Below are positions 1 through 26,389 of a stretch of DNA of 64,000 nt, one piece after another. This DNA comes from Piscicola geometra. Lineage: Eukaryota > Annelida > Clitellata > Hirudinida > Piscicolidae. Under the pieces are notes generated by a model. That model was not told the origin of the DNA. It worked only from the letters and a program-made list of their open reading frames with translations, and did no database searches. The number at the start of each line of letters is the position of its first letter. Position 1 is the first letter of the stretch. The stretch lies in assembly GCA_943735955.1 (NCBI GenBank), contig OX030955.1:2641234-2705233 (forward strand), given 5' to 3'. The position numbers and the translations under genes were made by a program.

Positions 1-45
1 TGAATTATGTATGTGATATTAATAATAAATTCCTTATAATAAAAG

Positions 46-940
46 GATTTGAAGAACGGTAGGAGATTGCGAATATCGGAGAATGAGGTGTTGAGGAGGA
101 CTGGGGAACTCTTCACGATCAGGTTCTCTTCAAATCATTGTGTTTCGATGAATTATTCTATTTCTAAAAATTAATTAATTATAATTATGATAATTATTAA
201 TAAAAAAAATTAAAATACAATTTAATCTGGATTTTCATTATTTACTTCATATTATCTATTATCTTTAAAACCTTCTCAATCTTGCACCCCTCCAAGTCAT
301 CTCATCAACTTGAGCTCTGACCTGATGGACACTCCAGACTTCTACTGGGACAGGGAGCATCTGGAGAAACTCTACCACAGTACCTACCTCTTCCTCAACG
401 TCCCTCGTAGGACCAAGGTGTGATCATGGGGTTGCTTCAGCGGGTCCGGGGAGAACGTGCGTTTTCGCTGCAGTTGCATTGTCATCTACTATTATGAGTT
501 GAATTACACTGACTTTCTTTTGAATAAATTATTTATAAGAAAGCTTCATTCAGTCCTTTTATTTTCGAGAAATCTTCAAAAAAGCAAGCAACCTCCAACA
601 ACGCAGGTGATGAACAGCAAACTCGGACAGTGCGTCGAGTTCATGGAACTGCTGCGAGACCACTTGAAGGACAAGCACCACACCAGACTCGAACTCATGA
701 TCATCTTCCTCATCCTCATCGAGGTTCGCAAGGTGTTTTTTACAGTTTAAAATAGATTTAAATTATATTTATAATAACCTATTCAAATTATTGCTATAGT
801 TATTATTATCTATTCATTTATTATCATTATTATTATCATTTTTATTTTTATTATTCCGTTTAAAGGTGGTGTTTGGAAGTTTTCATTTCTACGATAAGTA
901 CTACGGTGATTCCATTGCGTCTGTTGCGAAGAACGAATAA
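46..940 (+). CDS. RMND1: RMND1-like protein, 3' end (last four exons)
   Basis: Exons 46-122, 297-417, 607-723 and 866-940 (TAA stop) join in phase and give about 129 residues; the 5' part lies before the window. The segments [17 protein letters not shown], an RRTKV-type junction, then [20 protein letters not shown] and [13 protein letters not shown] match the C-terminal DUF155 region of RMND1. In that family this is a conserved acidic/aromatic stretch followed by a helical hairpin and a hydrophobic anchor. RMND1 is known as an inner-membrane mitochondrial protein needed for mitochondrial translation, and the hydrophobic segment near the end fits a membrane anchor. Introns are 174, 189 and 142 bp with GT-AG ends. 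The family assignment rests on remembered similarity; DUF155 paralogues are the only alternative. Confidence 0.85.
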
Positions 941-959
941 ACTGACCGTTTTTGCATTC

Positions 960-965
960 AATAAA
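960..965 (+). promoter_or_regulatory. Polyadenylation signal of RMND1-like gene
   Basis: An AATAAA hexamer lies 20 bp after the stop codon of the RMND1-like gene and is the first good signal downstream. The 3' UTR would be very short. Confidence 0.5.
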
Positions 966-1200
966 AGAAATATATCAATGTGCGATATTACATTTAACCA
1001 TCGGAAGATTTAGGGGTCTATATAGACTCCAATAATCTTTTCGATCTATATTTTATAGGAAGAAAAATGCATGGTTAGACCCATGAAATGTTATGAAGTT
1101 TTGTATGTTTTTAGGAAATATTCCTTCCACATAAATCTTCAACTTCAATTAGCCTTAAGTTTTTTAATAAGTTTATCTTACGGAAAATTAAAAACCAATG

Positions 1201-1550
1201 CTCATTATGAATTCGTGCGAAATTACACCGAAAGGTTGACGATCCGCATAGTGACAAAGAATGCAAAAGTGTTGCTAAAGAAGATGACCAATTCAGTATG
1301 ATGGCTTTTTTAAAGTTTATAAGCTTTTCAGAATTCAAGATGAGACGAGAAGTATGTTACCAATCGAGAAATTGTGTTCACCTTAAGTGGTTTTCCCAAA
1401 AACTTTTAGTGAGTCAGATGATAAAGATTCAACGACTTTTTCAGACCAAAAGAAGTCCAAAGTTTCGCTGAAAACATCAGCAAGTCAAAGTGGTCGATTT
1501 GCAAGAAAAAATGTTGTGAAGCAAGCTCCAGGGCCCACTATTAGCTCGTG
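1201..1550 (+). pseudogene. Broken coding-like stretch of unknown family
   Basis: From about 1217 an open frame reads RAKLHRKVDDPHSDKECKSV and continues past 1390. Near 1405-1410 the sensible frame shifts, and from 1408 the other frame reads SESDDKDSTTFSDQKKSK, then SASQSGRFARKNVVKQAPGP, and stops at 1548-1550. Codon composition is coding-like in both halves. The only splice-like way to join them needs a 23-bp intron, too short to be credible, so a frameshifted remnant is the better reading. I do not recognise the family. It could also be the last exon of a gene whose other exons I did not find. Confidence 0.3.
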
Positions 1551-1661
1551 AATACAATTGTCTATTAATTTTGTAGATAAAGTATTGAAATAATTTTTGA
1601 TCAAACCCATTCTTCTTCTTCCCATAAAGTGCAGGGCTCATCTGGAGCATAGACGTACTTA

Positions 1662-1736
1662 GGCGACTGTAGGAATCGAACCGACGCTAGTGACTCGAAT
1701 GCTAAGCGCTTTACTGCTAAGCTTATCCACCGCCCT
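1662..1736 (-). mobile_element. tRNA-derived SINE head (minus strand)
   Basis: On the minus strand the sequence begins GGCGGTGGATAAGC, carries an A-box-like region and a perfect B box GGTTCGATTCC (plus positions 1672-1682), and ends AGTCGCC, which pairs with the start as a degenerate acceptor stem (four Watson-Crick pairs then two wobbles). The T-arm is recognisable but the anticodon arm is not a good cloverleaf. This is typical of tRNA-derived SINEs rather than a working tRNA gene. The minus-strand downstream part (plus about 1625-1661) is probably the SINE body, but its limit is unclear. Confidence 0.6.
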
Positions 1737-1740
1737 TTGA

Positions 1741-2589
1741 ATACTTAAAATGTCAAACAAGAAAGGCATGAGGAATTTTTTATGAACAAATAACAACGGT
1801 TAAACTCAAAGCGTTTTTTCTTCTTGCTGGTGTTTTAAAATAACCAGTTGAAGGAAAAGAAATCTGGGGCACCTCCAAGACGGTCCGACATTTTTTCACG
1901 CTATTTTGTCCAGAGGAAGATCTGAAACTATTTATATATTTCTTAAGCTTTGAGTCCATATTTAGTTATTTTCTTTGCATTTATTTATTATTCTAGAAAT
2001 AAAATAGTATATTTTCATATCTAAAAAAATTATTTTCGAATATATTTTCAAGGTTATTATTATTGTATATTTAACAACGAGTGTTATTTTATTTATCCTA
2101 GTGTTTTCAAGCGGTGTTCATCCATAGGAAATCTTGTCGAATGCATCAATAGACATTAAATCGAACCCATATGCAAGCGAGATAAACCATATTTGAACCC
2201 ATCATTAAGCTGTAATGTCACAAATAGAGCTAAAACAACAGCAGTGCTTAAATGTGTGTATTTTAGCACATGATTATTTTATTTGTCCCATTTCATTCAC
2301 TGATCTTATCAAACATCAAATCTTTTAAGGATATCTTTTTAAATAAATATTTGTTTTCATAGATATTGCAAGCTGTTATAAACATGTTATCTTATTTAAA
2401 GAGGCTCTTGAGGTGAATGGCTAATTCAAAGGCTAAAATCAACTTAAAACTCGAATTTTCAATAGTCGACCACTTCAGGTGAGAATCTGGACAGTCTTTA
2501 AAGTTCTGTAAGTACGATTTGAGCATTGGAAAATTTTTAAAGGTCGGATGTATCGAAGTTTTAAATTTTTTGTTTTTTGTTGAAACTTC
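1741..2589. other. Noncoding interval before the GH31 gene
   Basis: AT-rich sequence with stop codons in all frames and no coding exon that I can support. It should contain the promoter and 5' UTR of the GH31-like gene that starts at 2590; no clear TATA box or initiator stands out. Confidence 0.5.
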
Positions 2590-5167
2590 ATGGCGACAAT
2601 TATCAAGTTGGATTCTGTGAAGACAAATAAGGAAGACGAACATGATGAAGTTTTTGAAAAAAAGAAAGAAAATAAGGATGAAAGTGATGTGGAAACAGCA
2701 AATAAATTAAATAAAAAAAATGAAAAGATGGAAAAAGAAAATGAGGCCTTACTCGAGAAGTCTTCTGAAAGGAGAGATTATGACGACGATTACACCAAAC
2801 TTCTGCAGCTAAAGCATGTAAGTGTTCAAAAATTCAATACCAAACTTGAAAACTTCAATAATAATAATAATAATAAACTTAATATAACATTTAGAAAGTT
2901 TTAAGAGAAATAAAAATAGAGTAAATATGACAATTCATTAAATAATCTTTTTCCAATTTGTTTGTATAACTTGGAAAAACATATTTATTGTATGAATATA
3001 AACATTTTTATTTCAAGGAAATGGTAGAAAAAGAAAAGACGACGAAGCCATGGGACAACAAATGTTTTCAAAAGTTCATCAAGAGCATTGGTCGTGACAA
3101 AATGCTCCTAGGCATTGTTGTCTTGCTCTTCTTGATCATCATAACCAGTCTCATAGTGATTTACATATTCCACGAGGAGGAAACCTTATATATTTTCAAG
3201 GGCAAACACTTGTCAGTGAACGGAAAGTCAACCAGCTTTGAGCTCACCAACGACCTCAACAGGCCTGTGCTGAGTGGAGAATTCTGGAAGTTGCCGGCCA
3301 AAGGGAAACTCCCCTATGATTGTTCAGGCGATGAATCTGCCCCAGACGACTTTTGCTTCAACTGGAAAAGACAAATGAAGATGAGTGTTGCTAGTGAGAC
3401 GTGGCCCGCTCTGAATCTGTCGTGTTACAAAGTGTCATGGACGCGAGTGAAGATGGACCTGGATCAAGAAGATTGCTTCGACATGAAGGAAAGTATTTGG
3501 TTTGGAGGAGGTCTACTGTCCGATGGAAGCTGGCCGCTGAACACAATGTCTTTCACTGGACGACCATTTGTTACTGGTAATTCTAATCGAGATAACGAGT
3601 TTGGTGGCGTCTTGGAGAAATATTGGCTGAGTTCAAACGGCGTTGGTATTTTCATAGACGAAAGTTCCGACATTGAAATCAGCATTAACAAAAAGTCGCC
3701 CAAAGGAAAAATGAACGAGCAATTTTGTTTGCATAGTGGTGCTCAATCGAATGACCTGTCATATACGATATGCGTGGCCCCAAACATGACACACATCCAC
3801 AAAACAGCAAGCGCCCTCATCCGTAACGAAACAAAGCCATTTCAAAACACCACTTCCATCAACTTCAATGACCCTCTCTGGTCTACTCGTCGTTTCAAAA
3901 GCTCCAATTTCAATCAAAAAAATATTCAAGCGTTTGCAAAAAATATATCCAAGTTTCCCCACGACACGCTCTTGATCGAGGACGGCTGGGAGGATGTAAT
4001 TGGAAATCTAGATTTCGATTCAAAAAAGTTTCACGACGTCAATGGCTTAATAGAAAGTTTGCACGATTTAAACTTCAGCGCCTCTCTTGCTGTGCACACG
4101 TACATCGAACCCAAGAGTCCCTTCTTCCAGGAAGGCAGTTTGAAGCAGTACTTACTGAAAAGCGTTGATAGAGACGTGCCTGGACTTACCTTCTGGAGCT
4201 CCGAGTCCAATTCGAACGAGTAAAATTGATTTTACAGATTAATTTTTCAATATTATTAACTTAGTTTAATATATTTTTAAAAAATGCAACATCTTACATT
4301 TTTTTTGTTTTTCATCTCATTTTTTTTTATTTCAGAGAAAGTATCGTTGCAGCACTGGAGTTGTCTTCGAACGCGACAGAATGGCTGTTAGATCGTCTGA
4401 AGGGTCTACAAGAGAAATACTCTATCGACTCCTTGCACTTCATAGGCGGCAGTGTATCCTCCCTGCCTGCACAGCCTCTCCACAGATACTTCCCCCATGA
4501 TTCCAACCATTACACCAGACTCCACTGTGAATTTGCATCAACGTTGGGACAATTTACACTAGTTGATACTGCATACACGTCTCAAGATTTGGAGATTATC
4601 GTGAAGATGACTCGAAGAGAATCGACTTGGAATGGATTGAATTCAGCCATTCAGTCGGCTCTGAGTTTGAGTTTGGCTGGCTACAATCTTTTCTTGCCTG
4701 AAGCTGCAGGTGGTTCTATTCGAACAGAGTTTCTCAGCAAGGAATTATACATCAGATGGATGCAACTCAACACTTTCCTACCCTTCATGCACTTTTCCAT
4801 CTCTCCAGATGAATTTGACGAAGAAACTACAAAAATGGCTACGGTTCTTAGTGAGTTTCGGTCCTCTTATGTCACTCCTGCAATTGAAAAGTTTTACAGA
4901 AATGGTCAAGATCAGCAGCTTCTGATTCGACCGGTTTGGTGGTATTCGCCTGAAGACAAATTCGCGATAAGATGCAATGATGAATTTGTAGTTGGAGACA
5001 AATTTCTTTTTGCGCCAATTCTCAAACAAGGAGCCAGGTATAGGAACATTTACTTACCATACGGCATTTGGGAAGACAAGCCGAAAGACATTTATTACAT
5101 AGGTCCGCTCATGATTTCCAACTATTCAGTTCCGCTGAACAGCTTTGCATATTTTGTGAAAAAATAA
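2590..5167 (+). CDS. GH31 glycosidase-like type II membrane protein (MYORG-like), probable pseudoenzyme
   Basis: Three exons, 2590-2817, 3018-4219 and 4336-5167, join in phase to 753 residues; human MYORG is of similar length. The N-terminus (residues 1-76) is charged and cytosolic-like. Residues about 105-127 (MLLGIVVLLFLIIITSLIVI) form one membrane anchor with no signal peptide, so the enzyme-like part faces the lumen or outside; it has several N-x-S/T sequons. Family landmarks: WFGGGLLSDGSWPL, FGGVLEKYWLSSNGVGI, DPLWSTRRF, LFLPEAAGG, ELYIRWMQLNTFLPFMHFSI and IRPVWWYSPEDKF. Human MYORG has FDAGE at the nucleophile; here the aligned stretch is HFIGGS (codon 4442-4444 is Ile). The acid/base stretch (human DRDS) reads RRES. 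Known MYORG is an ER/Golgi alpha-galactosidase; this copy probably lacks hydrolase activity (inference). Confidence 0.85.
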
Positions 5168-5420
5168 GAACAGTACAATTTTGACAAGAGAAATATTTGA
5201 AACGAACTTTGATTTTGTGAAAACAATGTTCTATTTTTGGAATCATAGGTGGATATCTTGATTCATTTTAATGATTTCAACAGCTAAGCTGATTAGAAAA
5301 GCATTGGAAACAGAATTAATTGATTGATTAATCTGTCAATTATACAATTATGATTTTTTTTCTTCAAATTGATGGTTAAGTTGTTTAAATACTAAATTAC
5401 CGAAATAATTTCGATTTTTG

Positions 5421-5426
5421 AATAAA
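5421..5426 (+). promoter_or_regulatory. Polyadenylation signal of GH31-like gene
   Basis: AATAAA about 255 bp after the TAA stop at 5165-5167 and before the first mask exon. The 489-bp gap between the two genes must hold this 3' end and the mask promoter; I see no TATA box. Confidence 0.45.
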
Positions 5427-5656
5427 AATATCATTTTCGTAATTGTTTTTGAATTTCAAAATAAGTTATATTTTTAAACAATAGATGGCGGAAAGAGCAA
5501 GTATCCGTGCTTTTTGGCGACACATTAAATGAGTCTGAGTGATGCTAGCTTATGGTATATTCTCTGTTCAAAGTTGCAAAATATTTCTCTCGGATACAAA
5601 AGCAAGAATATATGAATTAAAAAAAGACATTTTACCAAATAATTTTGTTTATAAGA

Positions 5657-21009
<15,353 letters not shown>

Positions 21010-21107
21010 ATAAACGAAGGTAATTTCTTACGCCCAACATAAGCGAAAGGTTACTGTAAGAAGGTTAACAAAATGTATTAACGATAATTTTTTTAAAATA
21101 CTACTTT

Positions 21108-21108
<1 letters not shown>

Positions 21109-21204
<96 letters not shown>
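21109..21204 (+). repeat. (ACT)n microsatellite downstream of mask
   Basis: About 32 uninterrupted ACT triplets, 100 bp after the mask stop codon, so probably in the 3' UTR. Confidence 0.95.
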
Positions 21205-21205
<1 letters not shown>

Positions 21206-21448
21206 AAAATAACAAAATGGACCTTGCATGCCTCTCTTCTCCAGCATTCCTGCCACCTTTCGACAGCTTTTCAGCATTACTCTTCGTCTTTATTGAGAAA
21301 ATTAATCCATTTAAATCTATATTATTATATTGTGTAATGCATTATATAGTATAATATGTTGATAAACTAAGCGACAATGTGGCAGTGTGTTTGTAGTAGT
21401 GATAGGAGCTTACTTAAAAATCCATATGATCTTATGAATTTTAACCTC

Positions 21449-21454
21449 AATAAA
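21449..21454 (+). promoter_or_regulatory. mask: Candidate polyadenylation signal of mask
   Basis: AATAAA about 440 bp after the stop. A second possibility is the AATAAATAAATAAA cluster that overlaps the stop codon itself at 21001-21014, which would leave almost no 3' UTR. Confidence 0.4.
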
Positions 21455-22831
21455 CCAATAATTATTTATAAATTTGTGTGTGATAATTATTATTATTGTA
21501 CGTGTATGACTGAATCGCAAGATCATTTCTCCACTACACCTTGCTTCTGCCCATCCACATTTGAATGCTTTTACGAATATATTTCTCAATGAATTTATCA
21601 TAATTATTATCTATACCTTTTATTATTCATACTATTCGTCATCACTTTACTCTCGTGGGAGCATTGAGTTGTAGTTAAGTGAACATTTGTTCTGATGAGC
21701 GACAATGTCTTAGACGCAGTGCGAGCTTTATCAACCAAATACCATTGCTATCATGTCTCTAGCCTGTTATTATTATTATTGCTTTTATTTCAATTCTTTT
21801 TATTCCTATGATGGTCTATATCATCGTTGAAGCATCATCATCATCACCTAACTGAGAGTTACCTACTGAACACTGTATATTGAAGCAGTCATCGACATCA
21901 CTATCACAACCACCTCTTCATCATCATCATCATCATCATTTGAACATGACGTGTATTTTGTTGTAGTTGATTTGAAGGATTAGTGTACACTTTTTGAAAA
22001 TAAATCTTCTGTTTTGCAGTGTACAAAAGCACGAGTATTCAGTGAAAGAGCCTCAAATGCAGCATCCGTCAATAGGACGTTTGACAGCCATCAAGCACCC
22101 TGTGACATTGTTTCCTAGAGTACCAGTACCAGGGTCTTGTGCTGCAGCAACTAGCCACCACAAGGCATTGGCATATGCTGTCTTGGTGGGTCCGACTTGT
22201 CATCTAATCGTTTCCACTCTGGCTTGGCACATCTGCAGCAGTCGTAGCGCCAACCGATCAGCACTAAAACCTAAAGAATCTCCAACTCTTGAAAAACTCT
22301 GCTATCAACCATATTTACGCGTACTCTTGCGTTCTTCCGATCTGTTTGATCGTGTGGGACACATTGTATAGAAACTTGTCTCAACGTTTCCAGTCAGTCA
22401 TATTCCACCACGAAGGACCACCATTCAGTTTCTAGCATCGTCCATCTGTAGGTAAATATGTTATTTTAAACAAAGGATCTATTTAATATTGCTGAGGGAG
22501 GCATTCGATTCTAAATCGGTGCATTTTAATAAAATGATTTTATCAATATTTTTATTCGTTCATAAAAGTCGTAAAGAATATGGTCGGAGATGCGACGTTC
22601 ATTACCGCTTTGGTTAGCAGCTGCCATCTTGGCAGCCGCTTTAACCTTAATGATTTTGTTAAATAGTTTGTCTTCTTATCTAATAATTTAGTTTTTTTTA
22701 TTTCAAATAATTATAGTAATCATAATTTATATCTTTTCTTGTTTTTTGGTTTTAAATTTATCTTGCTCTCGGAGTTAAAATCTTCAACCAATAACTGTCT
22801 AACGGACTACAATAAAAACTTATTTTAAAAG
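21455..22831. other. Noncoding interval downstream of mask
   Basis: AT-rich with small ATC and TTA microsatellites. A GC-richer stretch at about 22020-22440 is open for 125 codons, but I recognise no motif and no splice context, so I do not call a gene. At 22617-22640 there is an inverted repeat (AGCAGCTGCC / GGCAGCCGCT around ATCTT). Confidence 0.5.
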
Positions 22832-23107
22832 GAAGAAGTGCCAAGGCTTCAAATTGAGCACTAATGCACAGATTGCAAGAACCCACTGGCTACCTACTTC
22901 ACAAGGCAGATGAGCTCTGCAGATAAAGGACAGACTGTTAGAACGAATCTTCAATACATGACTGTGTTTATGAAGAAGTGCCAGGGCCTCAATTTGAACA
23001 CCAGTGCACAGCTTGCAAGCACCCACTGGCTACTTCACAAGGCAAATGAGCTCTGCAGATGAAGGACAGACTGTCAGAACGAATCTTCTACACATGACTG
23101 TTTATGT
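22832..23107 (+). repeat. Tandem duplication of a ~138-bp unit
   Basis: Two head-to-tail copies, 22832-22971 and 22972-23107, about 90% alike by eye. Both begin GAAGAAGTGCCA and contain CACCCACTGGCTAC or its close variant, then GATGAGCTCTGCAGAT-like sequence and end ACATGACTGT. The unit has no clear coding frame and resembles no element that I know; it may be part of a transposon, since LINE sequence follows 130 bp later. Confidence 0.85.
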
Positions 23108-23234
23108 TTATTATCTATTGAAAACTGACGTATTAGACAATTATTACCTTACTTAGATGACCCTTCTTTAAAGATGTCCATATATTTAAAACTCATCACC
23201 TCCTTATTTAACTACTTCTATATCATTATTTACT

Positions 23235-23341
23235 TTTCGTACGGATCTGAAGACATATCTGTTTAACAAATTCATTCACCAGCGCTCTTGAATTTGAGGA
23301 AAGAGCGCTATAGAAATTGATTTGATTGATTTGATTTGATT
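23235..23341 (+). mobile_element. 3' end of a CR1/L2-like LINE with hairpin and TTGA tail
   Basis: The frame from 23235 reads FRTDLKTYLFNKFIHQRS and stops at 23289-23291. This is the standard C-terminus of CR1/L2-clade reverse transcriptase proteins (F-x-x-x-L-K-T-Y-L-F). The stop overlaps a 9-bp perfect hairpin, AGCGCTCTT (23281-23289) with AAGAGCGCT (23301-23309), then TATAGAAATTGATTTGATTGATT as a short tail repeat. The element is heavily 5' truncated; no other coding part is visible upstream. Confidence 0.75.
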
Positions 23342-26300
23342 CATCGATAAATCTCTGAATGCAAACGTATGTGTGTTGGTAGGCAAGGTTTGTGTGAGAC
23401 AATAGTTGCATGAAGGAAAATAGTTAAGCAGGAATGAACTGGGTCAAGCTGAGAATGGAAAATATTTATTTATAAATGTGCTCTTTGTTTTGTTGCATCT
23501 GGTTTAACAAGTGCAGCTTCGGGTTTCAGGTGAATGATTGAATTAACGTAACAAAGAAATCATAGGAAGCCTGAAACTATTTAAATTAACTCAAAAATGA
23601 AACCTCTTTCCACTACAGTTGAGGTTGCAATTCAATTAAAAACTCCATTATTATTAATGCAGTGAAGACAGAATACGTTGGTATAGCCGTTGAAGGGGTC
23701 ACTTGGAATTGTCTAGTTTAATGCCTGCTGAGTGAGGAGACTGCAAGGGCATTCATGCTGCTTCGTAATTTGTGAGGTTAATTGTTTTTTTATGAAAAGC
23801 AAATTACTTTCGCTTGTTCTAAATCAAGAAGTTCGGTATAATATATAGTAAATTTAAATGGAAAGAAATTCGATACCGTTGGGAAAGAAATGACTTCTAA
23901 AAAAATTTGTTGATTAATAATTTGCACTTTTAAAAAGAAACGCGATTTTCTGCGAAAAATTAATGAGTAAAATGATTCATTTTGGAAAGCCGCTTACGCT
24001 TTTCTTTAAATATCAAAAAGTAAATTCAAAATCCTCGAATGAAATATTAATAATGAGCTATATCATATAACTTATATAATAAAAATGCGCTACTGCATTC
24101 AGGGGCTCTAACGCAGACGAGCGTGCATTGAATGTTATTAATGGCCTCCCAGTAGCATGACCTGGCAAGATTGAAACTTCAGTTTGAACCGTTAAACAGG
24201 GCTTTACGAAGTAGATTACTTCCCATTGAAGATACATTTTCTGTGACGTGTATTAGATTTTAGGATATTTTTTGCGTGTAAAACTTAAAAAAACTATTTT
24301 ACATAAATAAAAACGAAGAATTGTTTTGAAAGAGAAGAATTGATTTACACCAAATCATTCGAACAGAGAAAATGATTCATAGATAGGAAAGCCTTAATCC
24401 TACGGCTTTCCTAATAGCTGGGCGTTAGCCATTTCCAGGTAAATGATTCTGCGGCAGAATATTCTACAGAGAAGAAAAATTGTGAAAAAAATATATAAAA
24501 ACTCTATTTAGTATTTATTTATTATGCTAATGTATACAATAATATATATGAATTTTTTTAAATAAAAACTTTTCGTGAATATTAAAAATAAAATATAATT
24601 TCATTTGTGAGCATTCATAGTTTATAAACTTTCTTCTACAAAAAATATGGTCTTTACAATTATGGAATAAAAAATGAATCATGATACCATAATGAGTGTT
24701 CGCTCAAAAATTTTTATTTTATAGTTTTAGTACTAAAAACTACCACAATAAACTGCTCATTATATCGACTTTTTTCATTTTAAAACCTAACGAGGACTGG
24801 CGTTTAACATGTATTTCCATTTATGGATTTAACTCACAGATTTTAAAAAATTAAAAACTTAAATACTTTTAGATTAAAATCATAATTGATTTTTCTAACT
24901 ATTTTTTTCTGACTTTAAATTCTTCAATTGCATTTACGATAAAGTACTTGCATTTGAAAGCTGAAAAATGGGTAAAAATACGAGGTGAGTTGAAAAGATG
25001 AAAATGAACGGAGAAAAATAAAGAAAATGGAGTAGAAAAAAGAGAGTAAAAAAGTAAGTAAAAGAAAGAGAGTGAAGGAAAGAAAGATCTTGAAAGATCC
25101 CATTCTTCGAACAAAGAGCGGACCACGCATGCTTCCACGCCGTTGTATCCGTGCCACTTCTCCATATGACTCATCTGGACGCAATCCGAATGCATATGTA
25201 CTTACTTTGTATCGTTGTATGTCTTTGTTTTGTGTTTTTATTGTTTTTACTTTTTGTATTTTACTTATTATTTTACTGAAGATTTATAGGGTGGTAAGTT
25301 AACCTAAGTTGCATGTATTAAAAGTGCCTATGTCGATGATTTAGTTGCCTGTGTTTTTCTGCGTCTATTAAAGTCAGTGTAGGCCAGGCATCGTTATAGG
25401 ATCGTATAGGTTTTTATGAGTATGTGTGTCTGTGAGTGTGGGTGTGTGTTTGTGTGTGTATCCATTTGTGTAGTTTTGTGACGGAGAGTATGCTATCGTT
25501 CTTTGAATTCGTGCAAAAATAACTCGAATTGATGGTTAATTTAAAAAAGGAAGTTAGTAATTGATTCAAACGATTAAATAGGGAAAATTTAAAGTTACGT
25601 GATAAAACTAAAGTAAATAACGAATAGCAAAAATTTAAATTAAAAGCTTTTTGTAATTTGACTTTTAAACTTAAAAACAAGAATTTTAAAGAGCACATGA
25701 AAATGAAAAGAAAATAAATACGTTTGAAGGCGTGATTTCCCATCACAAGGGGTTTCTAAGTACATAAGAAAAATGAATTTAAATAGATTGGTGTAAAAAT
25801 ACTTTAAAAACGTGTAAGCTTTAAACGGCTTACTGAATTGTTGCCTTCCTAAAAGACATACGTATATGTTTTGACCAATTTGAGAATACGGCTCGTTTGA
25901 AACTGTATGATAAAATATTTTTTTCAATTTCACTTTAATCTGAAATCTATTCTAGAATACAGTTAGCAATTCTCGAATAAGGCAAAAAAACAAAATTTCT
26001 TAGATATTTGAAAATAAAGTTTTTACAATTTGTGCCGTTCTGAAACGGGCCGCATTTTCAAATGGGGTGAAACATATATATATATGTGTATATATGTGTG
26101 TGCTTATCTGGGTCTGTACGTGATTGAACGAAATAGTGTGTGTGCGTTGAGATATATAATAGATGTATGTATTTAAAATGACAAACACTCTGGATTACAT
26201 AAAACCTTTAAGCTTCTTGATACTTTTAATCAAATTATTTTTCTGGGACCAAAAACAAAGAAATAGGACAGAACTTTATTTATATCAATTGTAGTTGCAA

Positions 26301-26389
26301 AGTTGTGGACATGTTTGTAATACAAGTATTATTGTTAAACGGGGTTTTAACAAATAAATTTTGAAATAAATAACCAATTAAAAGAATTG
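23342..26389. other. AT-rich intergenic interval before the GPCR gene
   Basis: No coding exon seen. A GC-richer island lies at about 24085-24230 and another at about 25085-25200 (with a TGACTCA AP-1-type site on the plus strand near 25168). Short GT and TATATATGTG runs lie at 25410-25460 and 26070-26150. A perfect 10-bp inverted repeat sits at 24384-24413. The GPCR promoter should be in the last few hundred bases, but I see no clear core element. Confidence 0.5.
24384..24413. repeat. Perfect 10-bp inverted repeat
   Basis: TAGGAAAGCC at 24384-24393 and its exact reverse complement GGCTTTCCTA at 24404-24413 with a 10-nt loop. It stands alone, without a T-run or a neighbouring gene. Confidence 0.8.

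Noticed and set aside
1662..1736. A functional tRNA gene on the minus strand
   Set aside because: The B box is perfect, but the anticodon arm does not fold and the acceptor stem is degenerate; a SINE head fits better.
21994..22371. 125-codon open stretch downstream of mask
   Set aside because: No domain, no splice partners and no start context; GC-richer but unsupported.
24899..25195. Minus-strand open frame of 98 codons
   Set aside because: Only the first part is GC-richer, the rest is Phe/Ser/Leu-rich AT sequence typical of chance frames; no family recognised.
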